Assembly: GCA_022393335.1 (NCBI GenBank)
Contig: JAJEKB010000592.1
Coordinates: 296,053 to 360,052, forward strand
Direction: 5' to 3'
Origin: Macrotrachela quadricornifera
Taxonomy: Eukaryota > Rotifera > Eurotatoria > Philodinida > Philodinidae
Length of the DNA stretch: 64,000 nt
A program made the position numbers and the translations under genes. The notes under the pieces were generated by a model, which ran no database searches, was not told the DNA's origin, and was given only the letters and a program-made list of their open reading frames with translations. Of the stretch, positions 11,380 to 25,980 are shown in pieces (position 1 is the stretch's first letter; every line of letters starts with the position of its first letter).

Positions 11380-14300
11380 TTAAAATTTAACTTTAAGCGA
11401 AATAGCTGGTGGTGCATAAGTATTCATTGGCCAATCTTTTCCATTTATTTTTAAATTTTTTGGTGAATCAACACGTAACGATGGAATAGAAAATTTCTAA
11501 AAAACAAAAAGTAATAAATTTTTATTTTTTTTTTTATTTCATTTTTCAAACCTCTTTTCGCCATTCAATATTCATTAAACGATAAACTGGTTTTGGAATT
11601 TCAATAATATCACCAAGTGATACTGATGTCGATATATCAACATAATAAACAGTAACAAGTACACAACGTTCTTCAGTATCAGCTAATATAAACATTCTAT
11701 ATTAATAAAAAAAATAAATATTTTTTTTTGTTTAATAAAAAAAAAACAGGTTAATACAATTTAACGTCTTGTACACCAAGGCTAGCAACAACTGTACCAC
11801 GATATGTTACATTTTCATTTTCTCCTGAACGAAGAAATTCAAGTAATGCTACATTATTATTTAATGGTGAAGTTTCATTTAATACTGAAATTAATGTTTT
11901 AAATTTTTTTGGTTTAATTCGACCCTTAAAAAATAAATTTATCTTTTTTTTTTTGAAATTAAATAAACATACTTTGCATGCAATCAGATCTGTTATTGTA
12001 CGTAAATAACTAAGTAACTGATCTTGATTATTTCGTGCATCTTCATTTTCTGGATCAAGTTCAAGCGCACGTTCATAAGAAGCAAGAGCTTCAGCATAAT
12101 CTTCATGATATTGAAGTGCCTTTATTTAAAGAAAATTAAAAAAAAAATACATTGAATTCTTTTCCAAAACATATACTGTGAAAGACTATAAAAGCTGTAC
12201 GATTAGTTTTTTTTACATATTCTAATAATTTTTCTTATATTCAAAATGTGCAATTTACATGAAAGTGTCACTTTCTATCATATAAAAAATATTTCCAGGA
12301 GTCTTTTAATTCATTATATTTTTAAAAAAAATTCATATTCCATAATTTTGTCAAACTGAGATATATACAAGGTATCCAGAAAGTCATCAGAGATAAAAAA
12401 AAAAATTTTGAATGTTCTCATCATTTATCCATTTGTTTTTTTTCTGAAGAAAGATTTCATTTATAAATATGGAACCAGCAAATTTTTCTTCAATATATCA
12501 CTAGTTAGCAATAAAGACGATTTATTTATCGTAAAAAGTAACGTTGTTATTATGATTTTGTGCTGAAAACTAAAGTAAAACTTTTTTTCATAATTTTCAA
12601 TGTTTCTCAAAATACGGTTTTGGACACAAAAAACAAGATTTTCTCTCTTTTTTTCCGAAATATTTGGGTCGATCGGGCTGAAAATGTTTTTTATAATTGC
12701 TTCGACCAAATTGAGGTGCGTGCTTTTTGTTTTTCTTTGAAATCTTGTTTCTATAAAATTTGGCAAGTTTTACAAAATTCGTAACATCCTAAAATCTAAT
12801 GATTTTAACAAGATCTTCGGTATTTTGCTTCTCCTGAAGTATACCACTTTAGATCATTTTCTAAGTTTAATCAGTATCCTACTTCTCTTTTTCTTTTCAA
12901 ACATACAATAAATACATTAATACACATACATATATATATTCTACAGTATCAGACTATAATTACGAGCAACATACATTTGCGCGCAGCCTACTTATATATT
13001 GAAAAGTTTACTGATTTCACATCCACAGATGAACTATCTCTTCATGAGTAAAAACTTCTACATTCACAAAAAAAAATTTAGCTCATTTAATTGAAAAGTA
13101 GTGAATATATTCAAATTTTCTTTCTCTAGTGACTCTTCAGGCATCTTATCTACAGAACGCAAAGATTTTCCAACATTTTCAGTATGATGAGAAATGACGC
13201 CTGAGTATAAGAAAAACCATTAGAATAATTAAAAAAAAAATTTCATTATACAACTTTTATAGAGCATCTTTTGAAAAAGAATTTAAGTTCTTATTATTTA
13301 GCTAACTCGAGATATATGTGAAATAAAAAATGTAACAACATTATGAACATGTTTTAGTAAAAAGAAAGAATTTTATAATATACTTGTTACACTTTAAAAT
13401 TACGTTTGATGTTCAATATGAATATATCAATAGACTCAATATGTTTTCACCTTTCTCACTATACATAATAGATTAATAAATAAAATAAGTATATGAATCA
13501 AACCAAAGGGGAAAAATTCACTTGGCTTCTGATAAATGTATCTTTTAAATTTCCATTTATAATTCAACAGAAATGCATGTATTCGATCAAGTATGAAATC
13601 ATCTCTTCGATGAACACTACAAAACTGCAGTATCACCGATAAAAAAAACTCATACATAATTATGATTTTCAATTAAAGAAAAAGACTGATCTTATGTCTA
13701 AGAATATATTTCTTTCATTCTATTTGGTAATCTGGCAAATAGCTTGAAGCTGCTTCATTCATTATTAAATCGATCAAAAAATGATGGATATTTCTAAAGT
13801 TATTCTTCTATCTTTAATAACTAAAAAGACATTTCTTACCACGCCTCGACTATAATGTAGATCACCATCGTTTTCTGATGCTGGATCTTTGAGCTATTCA
13901 ACAAAAAAAAAAGAGTTTAATGATATTCTACATCAATGCAAAAATTTACCGCGAGATTATAAGCACTAAATGCTTGTTTTAAATTTTTTGGATGATTTTC
14001 AACCATAAAATAATAACATACATAAGAATTTGCAAGTGTATCTTTCAAAAAAAAAAAACTAATTAATAGATAATATTAATTTAAAACTAAACTTACACCA
14101 TGATGCTCCATCTTTAACATCAAGTTCAACAGCTTGCTTAGCATATTGAATACTTTCTTCAATCATTCGATTTCTTTCTGTACGATCTGTTACTTTTGAT
14201 GCTAATTGTCGTGTAATAATTGATAAATTTCTTAGAACTAATCGATTTTTTTCCTAATAAAAACAAAAGTATTTTATTCTTTCAAAAGAACCAAAAATGT

Positions 14301-16261
14301 GTTTTTGTTGAACTTTGCTATTTGCATTTTTAAAACAATTTGCAGCCATTTCAAATTCATTATTTTTTGCATAACTTTCTCCAAGTTCATTTAATGTTAA
14401 GACATTTGATGGTTGAAGAAGTGCTGCTTTACTTAAATAATCTGTTGCACGTTTATCATATTCAGGAAATATATTAAATGCATGACCTTTCCAATATGAA
14501 AATAACGCACGTTGACATGGATCACGAATTTGTTCTATTAAAAATAATGTTAAGAAAAACAAATTTTGAAAACGTTAAAAAACAATTTACCTTCAATTTC
14601 ATTATAATTTGAAAGAATTTGATCAAGTCGTGTTCGAATTAATTTATAACGATTTTTTGATGATTCAACATTTTTTAAATTTGGTTTAAATAATTCATCA
14701 CGATATTGATATAGATTTTCAATATCAGTCTAAAGAAAATACTTTTATCATAAATAAACCTACTGCTTCGGATCATTGCTCATCTTTATTAGTTTTTTTC
14801 TCTTTTTTTTCCACGCCAAACACTCTCAATGAATAGAAAGTGATTGATGTAAGGGTGACACAATTAATACATATATATGTATATATAATAAAAAGAAAAG
14901 CAAAAAAAAATGTTTGTTTTACTGCTTACTATGAATCAGTAATGTATGTAAGTTAAGGATTGGTAAATTAAAGGTAATAAAAATATTTACAGAAAATAAA
15001 TACAATTTGATAGAATTGATTGTAATGTTTATTAAACATAATTTTACAATGTATGTGTGATTGATGTAGTTTAAATTCAGATGTGAGTTTTGTCTGAAGC
15101 ATTTTCGAATAGGATAATTACTCGAGATATAAAAAGTTAATTTCACTAGTTAATTAATAATCGATTGATAGAAACTGGATGTACTCTTTATATTAAATTA
15201 CTATTTATAAGAAGAAAATATGTCAAGAAACAAATATATTTTATATTGCCTAATTAATCTTACTTTTGATTCATGGAAAGATGAGTAATCTAGAAACATT
15301 TATACTTCTTATTCCATTTACTCATATCATAATTTCTATTTACCAATAGGAGAACAAGAATATAGATCGCATTAATCATAATGCTATGGTTCTTTTTATA
15401 TAATTATTCTTGACAGATTCTTTGTATTCAATTATCCTTTACATAGATGATATTAGAAAATACCAATGAAAGGTTAGTATAATTAAAGAAATAACATATT
15501 ATTAAATATCAAATGGACCAATGTTGTACATAGATTGTTACATTTTTCAAGTAATTATTATTTTTAAGTTGATCTTGAAAAAAAAATGCTTTTGTTTTTG
15601 TATTTTCTATGATCGAGTGTTATTCAAAGATACTGAAAGCATATCTATAATGAGGAAAAAAGAAAAAAATTTAGCTACTTTACACTCTAGGTGGTAGTAT
15701 TTTTTTGTCAGTGAATATTTTATTCATGAGAGTTATGGTTTAATACATTAAAGTATTTTTCCATTTTACTTAAAAGAACTAAAAAAAGATTTTTTTTTTC
15801 TGATAAATTTCAAATTAAAATTTTATATCATTATGACCTTCAATTAATATATTATATTCTTTTAGATATAATAAACAATAATAATATAAAAAAGTACTTG
15901 GAAATAATATAATTGTTTATAATTGCAATTTATTCGCTTAATATAAAATAAATTGTATATGTTATATTTGTATGTATAGCACATACATCTATATAAATCG
16001 ATGACTCATTCATCCGATATAGAGAATACTTCACTATGGCAACTGACTGTCTGTTAAATATTAAACTATTTTTACACGAATATTCATCTATTTAATTGAT
16101 TTAGTCTATTTTTGAGTACAAATCTATAAAAAATAGATTTTCTTACCTTAAAAGCAGAAACAGTCTTAGCTTCTTCTGCCTAAAATAAATACATTATAAT
16201 TATAATCTTTGAAATAAGATCTCACCGTTCTTAATTGTACTTCATCAACTAAATCAGTCAT
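11380..16261 (-). CDS. TTC5: TTC5 (Strap) tetratricopeptide repeat protein with C-terminal OB fold
   Basis: Eleven exons: 16261-16226, 16179-16147, 14729-14591, 14534-14314, 14253-14097, 14041-13950, 13893-13840, 12119-11973, 11924-11758, 11696-11552, 11496-11380; 435 residues, close to human TTC5 (440). The order of features matches the family: an N-terminal helical part, TPR repeats (for example CQRALFSYWKGHAFNI, SIQYAKQAVELDVKDGASWY, YAEALASYERALELDPENED), then a beta-rich C-terminal OB-like domain beginning around GRIKPKKFKTLIS and ending near SIPSLRVDSPKNLKINGK. TTC5 is known as a p300/JMY cofactor and as the ribosome-bound factor that triggers tubulin mRNA decay. Two introns are long for this genome, 12120-13839 and 14730-16146; I see no gene inside either. 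The donor of the fourth exon has an alternative (14314 chosen because it keeps phase 0). Confidence 0.92.
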
Positions 16262-16897
16262 TATAAATTCTTCTAAAAGAAAAACATTATTCGTTTTTTT
16301 TTTTTCTTATAAATATTCATTTGTGTATACTCAACATCCAATGACTTATACTTTTTATTTGTCTCGTTTTTTACTTCTGTTTTACACATAATAAAAAAAA
16401 AAGAAAAAGAAAAAGAAACGGTTCAAACAACAGAGAACAAAAAGAAAAGAAAAGAAAAGATAGAATATCATTCATATGGATATGTAAATTAAAAGAACAA
16501 AAAAAAGAAAACGTCAAATGTTCACTGAAAAACAATTGCATGTTTAAATAAGAATAAATGTATATATATATATATAGAGTTATGAACCTGTCCTGTATGT
16601 TTTAAAAATAAAAAAAAAAGAAAGGTTAAATTATATACAAATAAACTCCATTAAAACCGTTGTTTTTAAAATTTTTTCCAACAAAAAATAGTAATACTTT
16701 TCTTTAGCCATTTAAACATATGAGAAAAACATGTATATATATATATATATGGTATATTTTTTCATAAAAAGACACGAACAACAAGCAAAAAAAATACAAC
16801 AGCAACTCATACATACACACGCACACACATATAAAGAGATGCAGAAAAGAAAAAAAATGAAACTAATGTTGTTGATACGATCTGATAAAAATTTTTT

Positions 16898-17944
<1,047 letters not shown>

Positions 17945-20323
17945 TATTTTCAATCAAATAAAATTTCTTTTTATCTTTAGATAATCTAGAATAAATGAAA
18001 AACAAAAATCTATCGTTTGATTTCAAATAATCAATGATGATTCATGATAGGATATCGAATGAGACATAGAGACATCAGCTGCTGTGCTACGTCACCATAT
18101 TGAATTCATGATCAACTGACTTCCAAAGCATATTATATATGGTTGTTTTTTTATTTAACTAACGACATCTATTTATTCAAATACTAATTGTTTATTTCAC
18201 AAAACTTTTGATATTATTGATAATAAAAATGTCAAATGAATATTAAACTTTAATCATATCAGTCAGATTTTTCATAAGAAGAAGATATTACAAAAAGAAT
18301 ATTGACGAAGATCTACATAGAAATAAGGAGTGTTAGTTGTTTTATATGTAGAATTTAACTATTTATTTCTTTGTATTCACATGGAGATAAAATAACATAA
18401 ACAAAAGAAAAGTATACTGTGAAACATTGATGATTGATAAATAATAGATAAACAAAGTTATTTATTTATATATGGAGGAAAGATAAAAGAGAACGGGATT
18501 TAGGAATTTCGCGAATTAGGACTTTCGGCAATTTGCATGCGAATTAGAGATGAATTAAAAAATGCACATAGACTACATTAAAAAGTGTAAGTTATAGTAT
18601 ATATTCTAACAATATTAGTTTCTACCCTTACATGTATCCTACATTAATATTATTTTGTGACAGCTGGCAAAACTTCATCTTACTTTTGTCAATTGGCGAA
18701 AGTCCTTTGTACTTTCGCCAAAACGCTCTCTGGAGGTTTGTCAATTGGCGAAAGTCCACCGTACTTTCGTCATTCGCGAACATCCTATTGATAAAATTCT
18801 AGTAACCCAAGAAAACGGGTTATTATCTATGATATTTGATATTTTACTTAATTTATTAAAATATTTGCTAATGAAAATATATGACACCTGCATAATGAAT
18901 CATTGTATATGTGAAAAATTGTCTGATAAAATAATATGAATCAGAAATTGTGAGATGACATTCTCATCAACAAAAAATAAATATTTAGTAGGTAGATATG
19001 ATTTTCATGATAGAAATCTTTTTCTTCTTCAATGGAAAATAATGATCAAAAATAAAACGGAAGAGAAGGCGTTCATAAACAAAGAGAAATGATCTGAGTC
19101 TAAACAAATGCATTGTTTTCCATTCCATAGTATTACGAAATGCTTTCTTCTCAACTCAAAACATGTTTCCTGTTTAAATAGAAAAAGCATTGTAAACGGT
19201 TTGATTGATCGATAGAATGAGTCTCGGTGCATTCTTTTTTTAAAACGGTAAGGCTAGGATTCCATCAAAATGAAATCAATTTCTATTATGTTCTCTAGAG
19301 AAATATCTCAGAATGGATTCTTTGCATTGATAAGCACATTCTAGACAATCTAACATTATTCCTAAAAGAAAAGAATATATTCTTGAAATTGATGCCAAAA
19401 ATGGTGAAACCTTTGATGAGTTATACTCTTTAGCTGGTTGTCCTGATTTTTAAGAAAAAATATTTCGATGAGTAGTTTAAACTACAAAAAATCAAAATAC
19501 ACAATTGGATAAAGGTCATCCAGTTATACTGGAGCAGGTCTTTCGACGACTCATGTTTTAATTTCATTTATTTCGCTTCGAAGACTCTTGTAGGAATACG
19601 AATCTAGGCGAAAATGACCAAGAATGCATTCCAAACAAGCAAATTAGCCATTTTTTTTGTGAATAAAAACGTTTTCGAAACAGCAAAATGTGTTTTTGGC
19701 CGTTCTGAATTGAAACACTATTGGAACGCATTCGTTATCGTTTTTTTCGATCGTTATTATTCACTGGATCTGCCAGTTCAAATGGTTTTCTCATGGTTCA
19801 TTATCTTTTGATTGACTTTTCTATAGAGTCAACATCATTCTTCCTACAAACATCGATTTCTACTTGAAAAAATCGATTTTAATGTATTACAATTTCTTAT
19901 ATCGGTTAATCTTCCAGCTAGTAATTATTTTTATGGTGTCATCTTTAATAAATATCGAAGCATGTTAATTAAGAAAAAACAATCGATGTAACTAGTACCA
20001 ATGGGTTGAAGGTATTCACAAATATATGAAAGGGTGATTTTGACTTGAATTTGATATTTTTTTAAGAATTAAAAAATATCTAGAAGAAGAACCGCAATTC
20101 ATCATTCGTTTATAGCAATATGGATCCTATTTTTAGTCAAGAAATCATTAGTTTTAATAATAAAATGAATTTTTTCATAATCTATGCTCTTATATTGATG
20201 GTTATTTTCTTGTTTAGCGCTCTATAGATAATTTTTATCGGTATATTATAAATGTAACAGAAATAAAATGAATTATTATCTGATTATTACAATATAGTTT
20301 AATTAAAATTAGCAAAAAAAAAC
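17945..20323. other. Gene-poor intergenic region between Rab2 and ARMC4
   Basis: This region is upstream of both divergent flanking genes, so it should include both promoters. No exon chain is supported. It contains short hairpin repeats (annotated separately) around 18515-18772. Small open frames at 18745-18939, 19029-19232 and 19614-19811 show no domain and do not splice into a longer frame that I can recognise. Confidence 0.6.
18515..18772. repeat. Short dispersed hairpin repeat, two direct copies and one inverted diverged copy
   Basis: Two direct copies of a 37-base unit lie at 18684-18720 and 18736-18772, differing at only a few positions. Each carries TTGGCGAAAGT followed by a 7-base loop and an inverted ACTTTCGCCAA (perfect 11-base arms in the first copy, 18693-18721; arms partly decayed in the second). 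A third, diverged copy in the opposite orientation is visible near 18515-18532 (GGACTTTCGGCAATTTGC). Confidence 0.7.
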
Positions 20324-23300
20324 ATGGATGATATAAATAATGATACGATTCATGCTGATAATCAAATGAATAATGAAAAACGTTATATTGAACGACGTAG
20401 TAGTGTTAGACATCATAATGAGAACGATGATGATGAAGGTGCAACATGGAGTATTACTAGTACTGGTGGCATAAGTCAATCTAGTCATGATGATGGAGTA
20501 GTTTTTCAAAGTTAGTTTGCTTTTATATTTATTTAAGAAGATATATACTAGGAAAAACAAAATAAGTTGATAAAATAGAATAAATTTAATAAGATTCTTA
20601 TATTAAAATAGATATCTCAACTGATTATACTGACCAAAGAATTGATGAAATTGATGGTCATTCCGAGTAAAATAGACTTATTTAAGACAAAGTTTAATCA
20701 TATTAGTTTTATTAAAATAATTTAGTAAAAAACCAAATAATAAAGAATATGTTGACTTAATAAATTCAATTGAAATAAATAATAAAACTCAAGAATATTT
20801 TTATGATGGTATTGAAGAAATTTTATCAAATTCTGATAATGAACAAACAAATAATAATGAAATTGATGAACGTTTATTTAATGATAATGATCGATTATCA
20901 TTTACACGTGAACAACTTGTTGAATATCAACAATTAACAAAATTACTTCGATTTATTAAAGTCTATTTAATAAAAATTTTTCTTTTTTTTCTTTTGTAAT
21001 TAAAATATTTAAAATCCTAATAATTTAGAATGGTGGTCGATGTACAACTATTTTATCATTAGCATTATTACGTGATTATGATTTACAAAATCAAAGTGCA
21101 TTTTTAGCATTTAAAGATTCATCAACAATAAGTGTTCTACTTAATTTTATTGAAATGTATGATCATGATCTTAAAGTAGAATAAAAATTTATAAAGAATT
21201 TTTTTAAAAAAATATTTTTAATTTAGTTAAATACATTATATGTTCTTGAAAATGCATGTCAAAATTTTTCATTTGCTTATGAAATATTTCGTTTAGGTGG
21301 AATAATAACAATTATTAATAGTATGTGTTTAGATCATATTGGTATAGAAGAAAGTTGTTTAATTTTACTTAAAATTCTTGTATTTCATCGAGCAAGAAGA
21401 GTTATTAGACGATTTGGTGGAATTAGTAAATTAGTAAAAATTAAAAAATAGAAATATTTAAGAAGAAAAAAAAAAATTTTATTTTATTAAGATAAGTTTA
21501 TTAGATGAATTAAATGAAAATTTAATAGAAAATAATCAAACAATATCATATATATTTCAAGTTTTTTTATTATTATGTAAATCAGAAAAAAATAAATATG
21601 TTTGTATTCGATATGGAATACGAAAAATTTTATTAAAAATTATTTTAAATATTTCAAATAATATATCAACATCAATTATTTCATTACTTACAATTCTTCT
21701 GCAAATAGTAAGATTATAAAATGAAAAAAAATTGAAATTCATGATTTTGTACATAATCTTTGTATTCATATATGTTATACTGTACGACTTAACGAATGTG
21801 ATCAATTAGCAGTAGTAGTCAACCTTTAGAAATCACAATATTTTGTTGAATATGATGGCAGTGACTTATTTTAACTATCTTTGCAGTGCAATAGTGATAG
21901 ATTTTCTACCATCAGAGACATCTTCGATAACATTCTATTGTGTTAAAAGTAGTTGATAGGTACTTCAACTAGGGATCTGATGGGTTATACATCTATCTAA
22001 CTCACAAGTCTCACATAAGAAATGGATCAGAAATTATTTGTATTAAAAGTAGTACAAAATTTATTCTAATATCGAAACTATAGAAAAATTTTCTTCTTTC
22101 GATTACAATTCTATGCCTACTGTAGATTCTGACAAACTTCATTAATCACTGCAAACTTTCTCATATTCATTCCAAAGACGTTTCTCCATATTGCTGCTGC
22201 TGATAGTAACTATATTTATAATAGCGAGTCTATAATGAAATGATTCTTAGGTATCATTCTTCTATGGATCATCGTGTAAGTCCAAGACTATCTATGAGAT
22301 CCGATACATAACTAATCTAAAAGTCTTTGCAGATGTACTTAAAAAAAACTCGGAGAGACTGTAGTTCTGTACTAAAATAAATAACGGATATGACAAATTG
22401 AATAGTCACGTTTTGCATATCAATTTTCATTCACTCAATATATTGTATTAAAAGAACAAGATATAGTGTGAAAACCTCTAAAATTAATGTCAGACCGTTT
22501 ATCTTATAATCGCACGTTTTGCTTTCAAAATTGATTAAATTAGAATCCATGGAAAAACGAGATTTTTTCTAAATATAATATATCAAGCGAATGAAAATTG
22601 AAATGCAAAATTCAGCTATTCAATCTATCATATCTATTAGATAGAAAAACAAAGTTATATCATAGAAAAAATTATTCCGAATTTTCATCATTAAATATTC
22701 GGTTTATTTATTATAAAAAAATATTGTTCTTTTTTTCTCAAGCCAATATTTCGTATGCAAATGATAAATACAGATTTAATAATATCATTAATAAATTTAA
22801 TTGATATAACAAATATCGAATTAACACGTGTTTTATGTGAATCACTTTATTATTTATCATTTGATATAAATCTTTTACAATTTATTTATCAATATGGTTA
22901 TAAAAAATTAAAAGATTTATTAGAACAAAGTAATGATCCATCAATATATTGTTCAATAGTTAATATTTTAATAGAATTTTTTCGAAATAATGAAAATATA
23001 TCAAATAAAATTATATTAAATATGATAAAATTTTTAAAAAATTCTTCAAATTATTCATATTTATTACGTATTATAAAATCTTTAAAAGAATTAACAAAAC
23101 TTTCTCAAACAATAGAATTATTTAAAGAAGAAAAAATTTTTTCAAATTTTATTTTTTATTTACAAAATGAAAATAATTTTGATATACAATTAAATATTTT
23201 ATTTATTTTACAACAATGTGCAAACGATAAAGAAGCAGCAAAGTAAATCATTTGAATTTTATATAGAAAATAATAATAAATTTTTTTTTCTTTTAAAATA

Positions 23301-24801
23301 GAATGATTATTGATAATAATGGTTTACAAGAATTATGGACATTATTTAAATTAGGTTTATTATCTGTTAAAATAGCTGCTGGATGGACAATTCGAAATTG
23401 TCTTAATTCAATTGAAGTTTGTTGAAATCTTTTTTTTTAATTTTATAATATAATAATTCTTTGTCTTTTTTTTTCTAAGAAACATGGTGAATTAATACGT
23501 TCATTTGATAGTGTTTTTTATTTAATTTTAAATACATTATCAAATGATAATATTGATTTACTTGCTGTTACTTTAGCAATTATTGCTGAAATTGTTAAAG
23601 ATGAATATAATAGAGAAATTTTAACAGATCTTGGAATTGTTTCAATTATTTCACAATTAAATAATCTAGTTTGTTCTTTTTATTCTATTTTAAAAAATAA
23701 GAATAATTTTAATTTAATTTTAGGATAATCCTCAATTAAGTAAATCATTTTGTGATGCAATGGCTAATTTATTAGATTTACCAAAAAATCAAGAGCAATT
23801 TGGTAATAGGCATGTTATGATGGTTTTAAAAAATTATTTAACACAACAAAATATTGAACTTTATAAACCATTAACTAAATCTATTTATGATCTTTCACTT
23901 ATTCCATCTAATTGTGTTATTTTACATGATGTTGGAATAGCATCAGTAAGAAAAACAAAAATTTAATAAGAAAACATATCCAATTGTCAGACATCAGTTA
24001 ATTATATCTTTTGACTGCCAGTAGGGTTCAATAAGGTTAGTGGAATCTTAGAAAAGTTTGGGTTCATGGCTTGTTGGTAGAGACCTGTGAGTCTGTTTCT
24101 AAGTTTGACTTTAGACTCGGTTTGTAATGATCTACGGATCTAGGTAATATTATAGTATTAGGAAAATGAACAAAAAATAATTGTGCACTGACTGTTCTGA
24201 TAGAGTGACCAATAAAGATCCAAAATCTTATATCCTTCATCTGTTTATATACATAGAGGATGCCAAATATTGATGAAAAAAAGACCGGCTCTAGATTCGG
24301 TCGGATCCGGGTCTACGTCCAACTAAGCTCGGATCCAAAAAAACATGAGCTCGCAAGACTCTACTTGTTGATCATGAGTTATGGTTGTTTTGGTATACAT
24401 TCATAAATAGAGTATAATTTCAATAAAACGCCATGGATCCAAACGCTAGTAGTCTTATTGAGCTCTACTCATAACCAAAAAATGAAGTCCATTATTATCC
24501 AACAATTAGATATGTTCTCTCTTAAAAAGAAAATGAAGATTATTATTTAATTAATTGATAGAATTTACTTAAATTAATTGGTGATGATGATCCAATTGTT
24601 CAAGAAAAATCTGCTAATGCATTAAGAAATATGAGACAATTACTTGATGCTAATAAACAGATAGAACGAACTTTAAATAAAGATATTTCTTTACGTAAGA
24701 TCTTTTTTTAATTTAATCACGAAAATTAAATATTTTCTCAAAACTTTTTTTCAGTTCCAGTACAAAAAACAATTAATAAACGACCGAAATGTATTTTTTA
24801 A
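20324..24801 (+). CDS. ODAD2: Armadillo-repeat protein, ARMC4 / ODAD2-like outer dynein arm docking subunit
   Basis: Twelve exons: 20324-20510, 20612-20666, 20726-20960, 21029-21175, 21227-21433, 21492-21707, 22743-23242, 23302-23416, 23480-23668, 23724-23945, 24562-24694, 24755-24801; 750 residues. After an acidic N-terminal 100 residues the protein is a run of armadillo repeats. Signature stretches resemble ARMC4, notably HRARRVIRRFGGISKL in the middle and the last repeat DDDPIVQEKSANALRNMRQL near the C-terminus. ARMC4/ODAD2 helps attach outer dynein arms to axonemal microtubules of motile cilia. The protein is shorter than the vertebrate one (about 1040 residues), mainly at the N-terminus. 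Two introns are long: 21708-22742 (no gene seen) and 23946-24561 (GC-richer, see findings). The small second exon relies on a donor inside GAGTAAAA, supported by phase. Confidence 0.85.
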
Positions 24802-25185
24802 AAAATGATTTCAACAAAATATTTATGATATTTAATATGATTATATAAAAATGAAAGTATTATTAAATCTCTATTGATATTATAGAAAAAGAGAAATTGT
24901 CCATGATAATTAAAATAAAAGATGCTATAAATGAATAAAAAATGAGAACATGTTTTTATTTTACTTCTGCCAAGATTCATTATGATAAATCGAGAGAATT
25001 AATTATTTTAGAAAACTTTACGATGCATGTTTTTAAATAAAAAATTCCAGGTTATAAAATTTGTTCATGCTGAAATATGACAATCATGTTAACTTCCTAC
25101 TCAAAATACCGAATGCCATTTTTGCTTTGGAAATTTATTTTAAATGGATATAATAAAAAAAATTTTAGGTTTAATTTCTTATTCT

Positions 25186-25836
25186 TTAATTATTAAGTTC
25201 AGCAAGTTTTTGAAGTTGTAAAAGTTTTCTTTTCTCATCATTTGATATATTTGCTTTTTCAATTATCGTCCAATCGAATTGTTCAGGTAAAACTCCTGCA
25301 TAACCAATAGCACATAAAAAAGCAGTAAATTTTATTTTTGTGATTGGATGAAGTCTATATCTATTAAATGAATTTGTCATCCATGACCATCCATCTTTTT
25401 TCTTTCCATTAGGCCAATGACCTTCATATGATCTTGTTGCAGCTAAATTATCAGCAACCATTTCTAATATAGCATCATCAGGCATTTCATATATTATTAA
25501 ATTATTTAATTGATTATTCTTTAATAACATTTTTGAGATTAATGAATAATTATCAATAAAATGTTCGTAATGATGATCATTATATTGAACATGATGTAAC
25601 CATGCTTGATGAAATTGTTCTTCAAATTCTTTTTCACCATAAAAATGTTCAGCATATGGCCAAAATTCACTTTGACTAAATTTTGATAAATCATGTAATA
25701 AAAGACGTTTATATGATACTTGATAAGATGTTAAACGAAGAATTTTATTTATACGAATACCAGCTATTAGTATACATATTTTATGTAGAATAACTGCCCA
25801 AAAGTAACGAAAAAAAAGTATGATTGTTTTTATCAT
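25186..25836 (-). CDS. Intronless DUF5662-family protein, possible horizontal transfer
   Basis: A single uninterrupted frame of 216 residues, in a window where every other confident gene has at least one intron. It begins with a hydrophobic N-terminal segment (MIKTIILFFRYFWAVILHKI), then shows motifs I associate with the DUF5662 family of bacteria, phages and large DNA viruses: HDLSKFS, a following EFWPYAEHFYG, a His cluster HHVQYNDHHYEHF, and EMVADNLAATRSYEGHWP. The conserved His/Asp residues suggest a metal-binding helical fold related to HD domains, but the activity is not known. Codon use is as AT-rich as that of its neighbours, so any transfer is old. It lies between the 3' ends of ARMC4 and the BAIAP3-like gene. 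Family assignment is from memory of motifs. Confidence 0.75.
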   Translation of the reverse strand: MIKTIILFFRYFWAVILHKICILIAGIRINKILRLTSYQVSYKRLLLHDLSKFSQSEFWPYAEHFYGEKEFEEQFHQAWLHHVQYNDHHYEHFIDNYSLISKMLLKNNQLNNLIIYEMPDDAILEMVADNLAATRSYEGHWPNGKKKDGWSWMTNSFNRYRLHPITKIKFTAFLCAIGYAGVLPEQFDWTIIEKANISNDEKRKLLQLQKLAELNN

Positions 25837-25980
25837 GTTAGTTTTTTTTTTCTTCTGAATGTTATTGAAATCTTAAGAATAAGAAAAAACATCTATTCAT
25901 TCATAATAAATGAATCATGTATGCATATAAAAAGAAAAAAGAAAGAGGAAAAAAAAAATTGTTTTTTCTATTTTTAATGT

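Noticed and set aside
12461..12766. 101-codon minus-strand frame in the TTC5 intron 12120-13839
   Set aside because: Basic low-complexity peptide with no family similarity and no exon continuity; the plus strand is also partly open here.
19029..19811. Pair of inverted, faintly similar frames at 19029-19232 and 19614-19811
   Set aside because: Similarity (short shared motifs around ...CFELRRKHF... and ...CVFGRSELKHY...) is too weak to call a repeat or gene by eye.
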